Positions 14,932-23,104 of a stretch of DNA of 32,239 bases are shown one piece after another; the stretch's first letter is position 1; each line of letters begins with the position of its first letter. This DNA is from an uncultured Alphaproteobacteria bacterium (GTDB lineage: Bacteria; Pseudomonadota; Alphaproteobacteria; Rickettsiales; UBA1997). The stretch is taken from the NCBI GenBank assembly GCA_903879805.1, contig CAIRMX010000092.1:1-32239 (forward strand), written 5' to 3'. The notes beneath the pieces are model-generated. The model did no database searches and was not told the DNA's origin. It was given only the letters and a program-made list of their open reading frames with translations. Both the position numbers and the translations under genes were made by a program.

Positions 14932-15864
14932 CTAGTCGATGCCAACTAAGTTCCGCGCAAAACTTGCCGCATCAAATTCTTGCAGATCTTCCAGCTTTTC
15001 GCCAACACCAATTGCGTAAATCGGTTTAGAAAATTTTTGCGCCAGCGCCACCACAATACCGCCTTTGGCTGAGCCATCTAATTTGGTAATTACAATTCCG
15101 CTGATTCCAACAATTTGGTTAAAAATTTCTAACTGTGATTTGGCATTTTGCCCAGTGGTGGCATCTAAAATTAACAGATTTTCGTGCGGCGCGCTGGCAT
15201 CAATTTTTTTCAAAACCGAACTAATTTTTTTCAACTCATCCATCAAATTTTGTTTATTTTGCAGCCTGCCTGCAGTGTCGATTAACAGCGCATCAAAATT
15301 ATTTTTACGGGCAAATTCAAAAGCGCGGTAAGCAATTGCTGCCGGATCTTCGCCTTCTTTTTGCGGCAAAATAATTTCACATCCCACTCTTTTTGCCCAA
15401 ACTTCTAACTGCTGCGAAGCGGCGGCTCTGAAGGTGTCGCACGCGGCGATAAGAATTTTTTTATTTTGGTTTTTCAGATTTTGCGCAACTTTTCCAATGG
15501 TTGTGGTTTTGCCCGCACCATTAACTCCGTTGAAAATTATCACTTGCGGTTTTTGCGCTTCATCAAGTGCAAGAGCCTTTTGGCAGGGTTTTAAAATTTC
15601 TTCAATTTGCGCGGTAAGAAAATTTTTAATCTCAAATTCATCAATATTTTTTTCGAACTTTTTGGCTTTCAAATTAGCAATAATTGCCGCTGCAACCTCA
15701 GAGCCCATGTCACTGGTAATTAGCGTTTCTTCTAGCTCTTCCAACGTTTGCGCATCCAATTTTTTGTGAGTAAAAATCTGCGTAATCGCTGTCGAGATTT
15801 TGCTCGAACTATTTTTCAGCTGATCGCTAATTTTTGATTTGGAGAAGATTTTTAAGAAGGACAT
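14932..15864 (-). CDS. ftsY: Signal recognition particle receptor FtsY
   Basis: FtsY is the SRP receptor GTPase that docks ribosome-nascent chains at the Sec translocon. The 310-aa chain is nearly only the NG domain. The N domain covers about residues 1-100, and the G domain has G1 GVNGAGKTTT (113-122), DTFRAAASQQL (143-153), DTAGR (196-200) and TKLDGSAKGG (260-269). The acidic A domain of enterobacterial FtsY is missing, as in rickettsial and many other short FtsY proteins. Its start codon overlaps the stop of the upstream LysM/M23 gene by one base (TAATG), so the two are translationally linked. Confidence 0.96.
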   Translation of the reverse strand: MSFLKIFSKSKISDQLKNSSSKISTAITQIFTHKKLDAQTLEELEETLITSDMGSEVAAAIIANLKAKKFEKNIDEFEIKNFLTAQIEEILKPCQKALALDEAQKPQVIIFNGVNGAGKTTTIGKVAQNLKNQNKKILIAACDTFRAAASQQLEVWAKRVGCEIILPQKEGEDPAAIAYRAFEFARKNNFDALLIDTAGRLQNKQNLMDELKKISSVLKKIDASAPHENLLILDATTGQNAKSQLEIFNQIVGISGIVITKLDGSAKGGIVVALAQKFSKPIYAIGVGEKLEDLQEFDAASFARNLVGID

Positions 15865-16856
15865 TATTTCAAATAATTTTGAGGATTCACCGCGTCGCGA
15901 CCCTTACGCAATCCGAAATAAAGCTGAGGAGATGTAACATTTCCGGTAGAGCCCACCGTGCCGATTTTTTGCCCCTTACTAACTTTTGCGCCACGCGTCA
16001 CGCTAGATTTTGCCAGATGCGCATAAGCTGTAATCCAACCGCCCGCATGTTTTACAATTACCAAATTTCCGTAACCTTTCAATTCATTGCCCACATACGC
16101 AACCACGCCATCTTCTGAAGCCTTAACTTCAGTGCCTTCTTTGGCTTTGATATTGATACCGTCATTGTAAAGCCCGCCGCTTTTAGGGCCAAATTTAGAA
16201 ACGACAGTGCCGCGCACCGGCCAAGAAAATTTGTTAAATTTATCCAAAACTTTTTCGACGACACTTGCTTTTGGTTCTTTTTCTGCCGGTTTTTCTGCGA
16301 TTTTTTCAGAAGATTTTTCACCGGCTTTTAAATTATAGCTGGCTTGTGCCTCTTTATTTTCTGCAAAGATTTTTTCTGATTTAGAAATTTTAATACGATC
16401 TCCAGCCTTCACGCTGTAAGGCTCTTTCAATTCATTAATTTCAATCAATTGATTAATTTTCATGTTGTAGAGGCGAGAAATTGCGTAAAGAGTTTCTCCC
16501 GATTTTACTTCATGATAATTTGTTTTTGGAATTGTTAACTTGCTTCCAACCTTGAGACTGTAAGGCGGCACTAGATCATTTTGCTTGATCAAATCGCGCA
16601 AAGGCACTTGGGTTTTTTTCGAAATACTGAAAATTGTGTCGCCCGCGGCAACTTCAATTTGGTTATTTTTGACAGATTCTTTGGGCGCATCTTTTACCGC
16701 CGACTCACGAATATCGCGGTATTTCGCCTTGCTGGCGCCATTATTTTTATTGTAAACGTTTTTACTGCGATTGGCAATTTGCGCTGGTTTTTGGCTACAA
16801 GAAAAACCCGCAAATATCAGAACCAAACTGAGAAAAACTTTTAGAAAAAGTCTCAT
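15864..16856 (-). CDS. LysM / degenerate M23 (LytM) domain protein, NlpD/EnvC-like
   Basis: Starting at ATG 16856 gives 330 aa with an N-terminal hydrophobic signal (MRLFLKVFLSLVLIFAGFSC), probably a lipoprotein signal although the lipobox is weak. Two LysM domains (about 67-110 and 114-157) bind peptidoglycan. A Lys/Glu-rich linker leads to an M23 fold at about 215-330. Three zinc-ligand positions look lost: the usual HxGID is NDGIN (N231 and N235), and HxH is QLY (311-313); the YAHL histidine (280) remains. This suggests a non-catalytic LytM factor that activates amidases during cell division, like NlpD or EnvC. An ATG at 16892 could extend the N terminus by 12 residues. ftsY follows directly. 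Confidence 0.85.
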   Translation of the reverse strand: MRLFLKVFLSLVLIFAGFSCSQKPAQIANRSKNVYNKNNGASKAKYRDIRESAVKDAPKESVKNNQIEVAAGDTIFSISKKTQVPLRDLIKQNDLVPPYSLKVGSKLTIPKTNYHEVKSGETLYAISRLYNMKINQLIEINELKEPYSVKAGDRIKISKSEKIFAENKEAQASYNLKAGEKSSEKIAEKPAEKEPKASVVEKVLDKFNKFSWPVRGTVVSKFGPKSGGLYNDGINIKAKEGTEVKASEDGVVAYVGNELKGYGNLVIVKHAGGWITAYAHLAKSSVTRGAKVSKGQKIGTVGSTGNVTSPQLYFGLRKGRDAVNPQNYLK

Positions 16857-16937
16857 TTGTAAGAAAGATGTTGTTGATTTGGTTGGTCGCAATCAATCTA
16901 TTTAGCACTTTCAAATTAGCAATTTAACAACCTCTTC

Positions 16938-17735
16938 ATGCAAATTTTATCAGCAATTGATCCGCAAACTCAGTTGGTTTTGGTGGTGTTTTTTTCTTTG
17001 ATTTTCGGCAGCTTCACCAGCCTTTTAAGTTATCGCCTAGCGCATAAAGAACCATTTGTTTTTACGCGCTCAAAATGCACCAGTTGCGGCGTCTCACTTA
17101 CCCCTTTAAATTTAATTCCGATTTTTTCTTGGCTATTTCAAAGAGGAAAATGCGGCAAATGTCACGCCAAAATTTCAGCACGTTATCCGCTAATTGAGCT
17201 GAGTTTTCTGCTGAGTTTTTTGACGATTTATTTTGTTTTGGATCAGCAAATTAACCTCAAAACCATTCTCTATTTTTTGATCGCAAGCACGCTGATTTTG
17301 ATGTGCGTTATTGATCTTGAGCAATATTTCATTCCCGATTCTTCTCAATATTTCCTAACGGTTTTAGCCGCGATTTTAATAGTTTCGCAAGGCGGCACTC
17401 CGGCAATTCTTGCTCACGTAAAATCAGCTTTTCTTTACGCCGGATTTGGCGTGGCGCTTTGGGCATTTTTTTATTTTACAACCACGCTAGAAGCCATTGG
17501 CATTGATGATTTGAAGTTTTTTTTCGTCAGCGGCTTTCTACTTGGCACCCAAAATTTCTTAGCCTTCATGATGCTGAGCGGTTTACTTGGATTAATTTTT
17601 GGCCCACTGTGGCAAAAAATCATGAAAGACGAAACCTTCCCTTTCGCTCCAGCAATTTGCATGTCGAGCTTTCTCTGCTTGCTCTTTGACACCAAACTCG
17701 ATCCGGTGGTTTTGATGGGAAATTGGATTTTTTAG
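16938..17735 (+). CDS. Prepilin peptidase (A24 family, PilD-like)
   Basis: This inner-membrane aspartic protease cleaves, and in many species N-methylates, type IV prepilins and pseudopilins. The 265-aa chain has an N-terminal transmembrane segment with LIFGSFTSLLSYRLA and a zinc-type site C47/C50 and C72/C75 in the cytoplasmic loop. The first catalytic Asp is D126 in IDLEQYFIPD, and the second Asp region is GIDDLKF (D190/D191). The usual second motif is GxGDxK; here its second Gly is Asp. Several more membrane helices follow. The bifunctional Cys motif suggests methylase activity too. The prepilin-like protein at 2588-4842 is an evident potential substrate. The gene diverges from the LysM/M23 gene. 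Confidence 0.92.
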   Translation: MQILSAIDPQTQLVLVVFFSLIFGSFTSLLSYRLAHKEPFVFTRSKCTSCGVSLTPLNLIPIFSWLFQRGKCGKCHAKISARYPLIELSFLLSFLTIYFVLDQQINLKTILYFLIASTLILMCVIDLEQYFIPDSSQYFLTVLAAILIVSQGGTPAILAHVKSAFLYAGFGVALWAFFYFTTTLEAIGIDDLKFFFVSGFLLGTQNFLAFMMLSGLLGLIFGPLWQKIMKDETFPFAPAICMSSFLCLLFDTKLDPVVLMGNWIF

Positions 17736-17741
17736 AAAATT

Positions 17742-19427
17742 TTATCTTCGCTCCACTTCTACTGCTTCCGCCTGTAACACCACAGCCCGTAGTGGCTTCA
17801 TTCTTTCCGGCGGTGAGAATGGATTTTTTTGCGGCATGTAAAGCGAGCCATTTTTTGCCATTTTTTCAGACAAATCTTCAAGCCTTTTTCGCGGCACGCT
17901 TAAGATAACTTCACGAATGTTACTAAATTCTGGATCGGCGCCAACAACATTATTTCCAAAATCTACTCTGCGCGATTGCACTGCAATTTCATTGTCAGTC
18001 ATAAATCCTACCAATTTATTTGCGGTTGCTGCGCCCAAATAAGTCAAGATTTCACAATTTCCGTTCTGATCAATTTTAGAGCGATTTGCGCCGGCTGATC
18101 TTGCTGACAGCAATTTTCTAAAAGCGCCTAATAATGCCTCGGTTCCTGATGCGGGGCCTTCTACTTCCGAGTTTGTGGGAAAAAATGGATGTCCTCGCAC
18201 CTGCGGCAATGGTCTTGGATCTGTGGCGGCAAATCTTTTGGCCAAAAATTCTTCACTCGTCACAATTTCAAACAAATGCCCCTCTTTTTGCCTTAGAGCT
18301 TTTTTCTCAATAATTTGGTTGCGACCACCTTCATCTGGCATTTGGTTTCTTGCGATTCGATCAAAATGAGTTTCTGTTGTGCCATCTTTTCTTAAATGAG
18401 TGCCCTGCCTTAACTCATCAGCTCGTGGCAAAAGCGCAGTGCTTACAAAGCTAGACATCACAACTTCTTGCGCCGGCAATCTAAATTGCGGATTGGTAAT
18501 GTAGCCATTTTCATCTAGCGTAATTGGCATTTCCGTTTTTCCGCCGTAAGGACTTGGATAAACATATCTGTCTTGCAACAAATCGAGATGCTCTTGCCTT
18601 GCCATTCTTGCAAATTCATAAGCCTTCTCGCACGCAAAGGTTGCGCAAAGCGACAGGTTTGAAGCTTGCAGTGGTTCTGAATTATTAAAAAATTTCTCAT
18701 TACTCAAAACCAAACCGCAATCTTCAAAAGATTTTTTCACCGTGGCATTAATAATAAATTGCGAGCACCAGCCGTTGGCCACACTGCTTTGCGCCGCCTC
18801 TAAGCCGTTACGAACTAGTGACGGAGAACCATCAAATAAATGAACCACCGGCTCTTTTTCACCAGCTTTTTTGTGAATTGTTACAGCAGAAAAATGGCTG
18901 CCACCTGTAGTGCCAAAAATCTCAACGACGTAGCTTTTGCTAAAATCTGCATCTCCAGCACTTTGCAAATCAGCAACCAACTGTTCTCTTAAGCCATCAT
19001 GCACGCCACCTTGCTCTAAAAAAATATTAGTATGTTTTTGTGACAACCCGTCCCGCGTTTCAAGATTAATATTTTTAATCACCTGCACCGGATGCGCCGC
19101 AGCGTTTTTTTCTTTACTCGCCATGTAGGCTGAAATCAGCGCCACACCTTCAGCGCCAATGATAAATTCGTCACCGGCTTTTTGTTCGCCAAATCCCATC
19201 AAGCCACAATCTTTTAAGAATTTTGAAATTTCTTGGTGACGAGAATTGATAAATTCTGCCTTGTTTTCAGCACTTCTAAAAGCAGCAATTAAGGCTTGGT
19301 GAGAGGCATTTTCTTCAGTGACCTGCTGCACTTTTCTGGCAACAAAATAAAGCTCTGGCGCAATGCGCGAAATTATTTCTGTGAGTTTTTCTGGGGCTAG
19401 TGGTGTAAATGATTGTAGATTTGGCAT
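17742..19427 (-). CDS. Unrecognised 561-aa protein with CE-clan (Ulp1/YopJ-like) cysteine-protease-like motifs
   Basis: I do not recognise this family as a whole. Visible features are an N-terminal helical region (1-150) with no signal peptide or membrane segment, then SHFSAVTI (H178), VVHLFDGSPS (D199) and QASNLSLCATFACEKA (Q254, C261). The order His, Asp, Gln, Cys, with Gln 7 residues before Cys and Phe 3 after, is the layout of CE-clan enzymes such as Ulp1/SUMO proteases and YopJ acetyltransferases. A second Cys in FEDCGLV (C237) is an alternative nucleophile. The C-terminal half (280-561) is polar without a known domain and ends in a basic tail (VEVERR). It starts 11 bases after recO and ends against the prepilin peptidase gene. 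An effector or deubiquitinase-like role is speculative. Confidence 0.55.
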   Translation of the reverse strand: MPNLQSFTPLAPEKLTEIISRIAPELYFVARKVQQVTEENASHQALIAAFRSAENKAEFINSRHQEISKFLKDCGLMGFGEQKAGDEFIIGAEGVALISAYMASKEKNAAAHPVQVIKNINLETRDGLSQKHTNIFLEQGGVHDGLREQLVADLQSAGDADFSKSYVVEIFGTTGGSHFSAVTIHKKAGEKEPVVHLFDGSPSLVRNGLEAAQSSVANGWCSQFIINATVKKSFEDCGLVLSNEKFFNNSEPLQASNLSLCATFACEKAYEFARMARQEHLDLLQDRYVYPSPYGGKTEMPITLDENGYITNPQFRLPAQEVVMSSFVSTALLPRADELRQGTHLRKDGTTETHFDRIARNQMPDEGGRNQIIEKKALRQKEGHLFEIVTSEEFLAKRFAATDPRPLPQVRGHPFFPTNSEVEGPASGTEALLGAFRKLLSARSAGANRSKIDQNGNCEILTYLGAATANKLVGFMTDNEIAVQSRRVDFGNNVVGADPEFSNIREVILSVPRKRLEDLSEKMAKNGSLYMPQKNPFSPPERMKPLRAVVLQAEAVEVERR

Positions 19428-19438
19428 ATCAACAAATT

Positions 19439-20164
19439 TTAGTTAAAACTTTTCTCCAGTTTATTTCGAATTCCTAATTTTTCTTTTTGGTCTTCGAAAA
19501 TAAATTTTTCTAAGAAATAGCCGCTTAAACGCAAGCCGTCGCGCAGATCATTTTCGCTCACCTCATCTTTTGCATCGGTTAAAAAATTCGGCAATTTCAG
19601 CAATTTATTTTTGTAGGGCAATCCAGCCTCCAAGCACACGGCTCTAGCTGATTTTGGCGAGACAAAAGCCAAATCGATTTCTGAATCAGTCACCACGCAA
19701 GAAGATAAATCAATGCCGTAACCTAGAGTTTGCAGAATTTTTAATTCCAGCTTTACGTAATCTGTAAGAAAATTTTTCGCCTCATCTTCATCAACAACTT
19801 TTTGTAAAAAAATCAGCAGTTTCTCAAAAAGTAATTGGTGATTTTCGCGCTCTAGAAAACTGTGATCGATGATTGAAAATAGTGAGTTGACACAACTTAA
19901 CTTAAAGCGGTCAAACATGATTTTTGAGCAATAAGATTTTACTAAATCGACAGTGGCAAATTGCCCTAAACTTTCTTCGATGCGGGCGCGAAATTCGAAA
20001 GAAATTAAATTACCAATTTGAAAAATTGCCTTGTCTTTGCTTGACTTCACTGAATTGACGAAGCCGCGATAAACGCCGTGCTCAGCTGAAAAAACCTTCA
20101 CGATCAGAGAATTCTCTCCGTATTTTTTTTGACTAATGATGATGCCTTGGTCGCTAAATTTCAT
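19439..20164 (-). CDS. recO: DNA repair protein RecO
   Basis: RecO anneals single strands and, with RecR, loads RecA onto SSB-coated gaps in the RecF pathway. The 241-aa product has the N-terminal OB-fold start (DQGIIISQKKYGENSLIVKVFSAEHG, seen as DQGIIIS and GENSLIVKVF) and the helical C-terminal domain (LELKILQTLGYGIDLSSC). The zinc-binding Cys set of some RecO proteins is not obvious. The length is typical. It overlaps miaA by 11 bases and is followed 11 bases later by the 561-codon gene, forming a leftward rluD-miaA-recO cluster. Confidence 0.9.
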   Translation of the reverse strand: MKFSDQGIIISQKKYGENSLIVKVFSAEHGVYRGFVNSVKSSKDKAIFQIGNLISFEFRARIEESLGQFATVDLVKSYCSKIMFDRFKLSCVNSLFSIIDHSFLERENHQLLFEKLLIFLQKVVDEDEAKNFLTDYVKLELKILQTLGYGIDLSSCVVTDSEIDLAFVSPKSARAVCLEAGLPYKNKLLKLPNFLTDAKDEVSENDLRDGLRLSGYFLEKFIFEDQKEKLGIRNKLEKSFN

Positions 20165-21050
20165 TTTTTAGAAAATTTAAAGCTGTCTGCGAATCACCAA
20201 ACACTTGCTTTAGCGGCAATTGATGGCGGAACCAAGTTAGTTGTCTTTTGGCGTAATTTCGGGTTTTCTGCGTGGCGATTTCAATCATTTTTTCTTGGTT
20301 AATGCGCTGCTCTAAAAAATCGCGAATTTCATAAAATCCTAAAGTTTTAGTAATTTGGCAATCATCGTCAATGCCAGCGTTCACAAGGTTTTTTACCTCT
20401 TGCATCGCACCATTTTTTAACATCGAAACAAAACGCGCATTACAATTTTCGTAAAGTTTTTTGCGATCGGGATTTAAATTGGCGTGAATAAAATTTGTCT
20501 CTTCAAAAAGTTTTTTTAGGGGCTGCTCTTGCCACCAAGTAATTGATTTTCCGGTTTGCTTCAAAACCTCGTAAGCCCTTGTCATACGCTGCTTGTCAGG
20601 GATTTGATTTTCGCCTAATTCAATTAATTTTTTTTGGAATTCTTCGTGACCAATTTCATCAAAAAGTTGGCGCGCGCCGCTTCTAATATCTTCGTCAATT
20701 TCAGGAATTTCTGAAATGCCTTCAACTAATTTTGAAATGTACATACCGCTGCCGCCAACAATTACCGGCAGTTTATTTTCACTCCAAAGCTGCTCTACAA
20801 TTGGCTTTACCAACTTTAGCCAAATTGCTACTGACGAAGTTTCGCGGGGTTTAAAATGCGAATATAAAAAATGTTTTACTTTTTTCTTCTCTTCTTCTGT
20901 TGCTTGCGAAGATAGAATTGGCAAGCCTTCATAGATTTGCAGCGAGTCGGCATTGATGATTGCGATGTCTTTTTCTTGCGCCAATTTCAAAGCCAGATCC
21001 GATTTTCCCGAAGCAGTTGGCCCTGAAATTATGACAATTTTTCTAACCAT
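20154..21050 (-). CDS. miaA: tRNA dimethylallyltransferase
   Basis: MiaA transfers a dimethylallyl group to N6 of A37 in tRNAs that read UNN codons. The P-loop GPTASGKS is at residues 10-17. The substrate-binding NADSLQIY follows at about 33-40, VGGSGMYI is the DMAPP/tRNA-contact segment, and QRMTRAYEVLKQTGKS and QLTWFRHQ near the end are characteristic. The 298-aa length is standard. It overlaps rluD by 8 bases upstream and recO by 11 bases downstream, so all three are likely translated from one leftward message. Confidence 0.96.
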   Translation of the reverse strand: MVRKIVIISGPTASGKSDLALKLAQEKDIAIINADSLQIYEGLPILSSQATEEEKKKVKHFLYSHFKPRETSSVAIWLKLVKPIVEQLWSENKLPVIVGGSGMYISKLVEGISEIPEIDEDIRSGARQLFDEIGHEEFQKKLIELGENQIPDKQRMTRAYEVLKQTGKSITWWQEQPLKKLFEETNFIHANLNPDRKKLYENCNARFVSMLKNGAMQEVKNLVNAGIDDDCQITKTLGFYEIRDFLEQRINQEKMIEIATQKTRNYAKRQLTWFRHQLPLKQVFGDSQTALNFLKNEI

Positions 21051-22023
21051 TTGTGAGGTGCTTTTTTAACTGTTTTAAGTCTTCCGGCAAATCAATTTCA
21101 AAAGTCATTTCTTCATTGCTGCGTGGATGCATGAAGCTGATTTTGTAAGAGTGCAGAGCTTGTCTTGGAAAATTCTGAATAAAATTTTTGGCGTCTAAAG
21201 TGAAATTAATCGAAGCGGTTTTTTTGCAAGAATTGTAAAGTTGGTCGCCGATTAGCGAGTGTTTGATTGATTCAAGATGCACCCGAATTTGGTGGGTGCG
21301 ACCAGTCTGCAACTTACACTCTACGAGACTGGCGTAACTATCTAAAAAAGTTTCAACCGTTTCATAATTGGTAATCGCAACGCGCCCTAGGGTGCGCGAG
21401 ATTGACATTTTCAAACGATTCGCCCGAGAGCGCACAATGTTTTTGTTAATCATGCCGCGCGAAGGCGTGATACAACCGAAAATGAAAGCCAAGTAACTTC
21501 TTTTAATATCGCGATCGCGCAATTTTTGGCTGAGGACTTGGTGGGTAAAATCATTTTTAGCAACTAGCATCAAGCCAGATGTATCCTTGTCCAAACGATG
21601 CACAATACCTGGGCGGAACTCGCCGCTAAACGAAGACAAACGATCTTGGTGGGTGAATAAAAGTCCGTTAACCAAAGTGTTATCTTGATTGCCAGTACCT
21701 GGGTGAACCGTGAGGCCAGCCGGTTTGTTAATCACTAATAAATCGTCATCTTCAAAAATAATTTCGAAGGGAATCTCTTTTGCAGTTAAATGCGAAGGCC
21801 TTGGATCAATAGTTGAAACGAAGAATTTTTGGCCTAGTTTGGTTTTTTGCGAAGGGGCGTTGCAGGGTTGATTTTTCTCATCCAAAACCAGATTCATTTC
21901 TAACAGATGCTGAATTTTGGTGCGATTAATTTCTGGCTTAACTGCTGAAAATTTAACGGTTAAAAATTTATCGAGACGAATTCCATCTTCGTTTTCGGCA
22001 ACTTCAAATTCGAATTTTTCCAT
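21043..22023 (-). CDS. rluD: Large-subunit pseudouridine synthase, RluD family
   Basis: The enzyme isomerises uridines in 23S rRNA; RluD acts on helix 69. From ATG 22023 the product is 326 aa. An N-terminal S4 RNA-binding domain (about 1-75, with GIRLDKFL) is followed by the catalytic domain: DDDLLVINKPAGLTVHPG, then HRLDKDTSGLM with catalytic D145, and later LQTGRTHQIRVHL. A further in-frame upstream start at 22092 would place translation inside the structured spacer and is unlikely. Distinguishing RluD from RluC by motif alone is not certain. It heads the leftward rluD-miaA-recO cluster. Confidence 0.92.
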   Translation of the reverse strand: MEKFEFEVAENEDGIRLDKFLTVKFSAVKPEINRTKIQHLLEMNLVLDEKNQPCNAPSQKTKLGQKFFVSTIDPRPSHLTAKEIPFEIIFEDDDLLVINKPAGLTVHPGTGNQDNTLVNGLLFTHQDRLSSFSGEFRPGIVHRLDKDTSGLMLVAKNDFTHQVLSQKLRDRDIKRSYLAFIFGCITPSRGMINKNIVRSRANRLKMSISRTLGRVAITNYETVETFLDSYASLVECKLQTGRTHQIRVHLESIKHSLIGDQLYNSCKKTASINFTLDAKNFIQNFPRQALHSYKISFMHPRSNEEMTFEIDLPEDLKQLKKHLTNG

Positions 22024-22050
22024 TTTTTTAAATAAATAATTTTGTCCTTT

Positions 22051-22114
22051 ATCCCTGCGGGATAAGGAAACGCGACACAAGTCGCGCCCCACCTTGTGGG
22101 GAACCCATCCCGCA
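22051..22114. repeat. Palindrome cluster able to form a three-way junction
   Basis: An 8-bp outer stem (TGCGGGAT, 22056-22063, with ATCCCGCA, 22107-22114) encloses two adjacent perfect hairpins: CGCGAC/GTCGCG over ACAA (22071-22086) and CCCCAC/GTGGGG over CTT (22087-22101). The left flank can instead form ATCCC-TGC-GGGAT (22051-22063). It lies in the 206-base spacer between divergent rluD and UDG genes. It may be a mobile palindromic element, or a structured leader on either strand. Confidence 0.6.
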
Positions 22115-22229
22115 TATCAATGGGACATGCGTGATAAATTTTAACGAGGAAACAGGTTTTAACCGCGTGATTTGTAATTCACACGAACTATAAATTTAGC
22201 TAAAGAAAGCTAACAAAAGAGGGAAGCAC

Positions 22230-23099
22230 TTGAAATTAAACTCTAACATTACAGAAGCTCTGCAATTCTATCTCGACAATGATTTGAACGAGGTGATTTC
22301 AGAAAAAGCGCAGAATCATTTTTTGGAAAAAGATCCGCAAAAAAAAGCTGTTGAAGTGGCTAAGCCCGCAACAGTGAATAACTTTGTTAAACCGCAATAT
22401 TCAACCAACGAGGCACTTTCAACTTTGGCTAAAAAATCTCAACTACCCGTCGCAATTGAGCCGGCTTTTGATCACAAAAAATTTCAATCGCTTAATGAAA
22501 TTGTGGCGCTGGCGCAAAAATCTGCCGCAGCAGCAAAAACATTGCCGCAGTTGCGTAAGGCCGTGGAAAATTTTGACGGCTGCAATTTGAAAAAAATGGC
22601 AACCAACACAGTTTTTTGTGACGGCAATCCAACTTCAAAAGTAATGGTGATTGGCGAAGCACCCGGAAATCACGAGGATCTGCAAGGCATTCCCTTTTGC
22701 GGCGATTCTGGAAAAGTTTTAGACGATATGTTTCGCGCCATCAACATGACGCGCGCTGAAAATTTTTACATCACCAACGTAATCTTCTGGCGCCCACCGG
22801 GAAACCGCCGCCCAACTGATGAAGAATTGGCAATTTGTAGGCCTTTTGTTGAGCGTCACATTGAACTTTTAAATCCCGAAGTTTTGGTTTTAGTTGGCGC
22901 CACTTCAATGACCGCGGTGCTTGGTATTAAAGACCCAGTAACTCAAATTCGCGGCAGATTTATGGATTTTGCGCCGAAATTTTTATCGCGCAAAATCAAA
23001 ACTTTTACGATTTTTCACCCGTCTTATTTAATGCGCCAACCCTCTAAAAAGAAGGTGGCGTGGCAAGATATGTTGGCGTTGGAACAGTTTTTAAAATAA
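22230..23099 (+). CDS. Uracil-DNA glycosylase, family 4-like
   Basis: The 289-aa protein removes uracil from DNA in base-excision repair. The catalytic domain spans about 115-289: GEAPG (142-146), the NRRPTDEEL segment, LVLVGATSM, and HPSYLM (263-268). In the canonical family the segment before PPGNR carries a cluster Cys (KCRPPGNR); here it is FWRPPGNR. C118, C130, C157 and C203 are present but not in the classic spacing, so an iron-sulfur cluster is uncertain. The first 110 residues are a poorly conserved, probably flexible extension. The TTG start at 22230 is supported by a GAGGGA ribosome-binding site 7 bases upstream. A -10-like TATAAA lies at 22189-22194. hisZ follows after 5 bases. Confidence 0.9.
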   Translation: MKLNSNITEALQFYLDNDLNEVISEKAQNHFLEKDPQKKAVEVAKPATVNNFVKPQYSTNEALSTLAKKSQLPVAIEPAFDHKKFQSLNEIVALAQKSAAAAKTLPQLRKAVENFDGCNLKKMATNTVFCDGNPTSKVMVIGEAPGNHEDLQGIPFCGDSGKVLDDMFRAINMTRAENFYITNVIFWRPPGNRRPTDEELAICRPFVERHIELLNPEVLVLVGATSMTAVLGIKDPVTQIRGRFMDFAPKFLSRKIKTFTIFHPSYLMRQPSKKKVAWQDMLALEQFLK

Positions 23100-23104
23100 C
23101 AAAA

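Noticed and set aside
14744..14935. Plus-strand 63-codon frame beginning MEVGFRKGTWSWLGRQDSNL
   Set aside because: It is the antisense translation of tRNA-Gln (the RQDSNLR pattern is a classic tRNA artefact).
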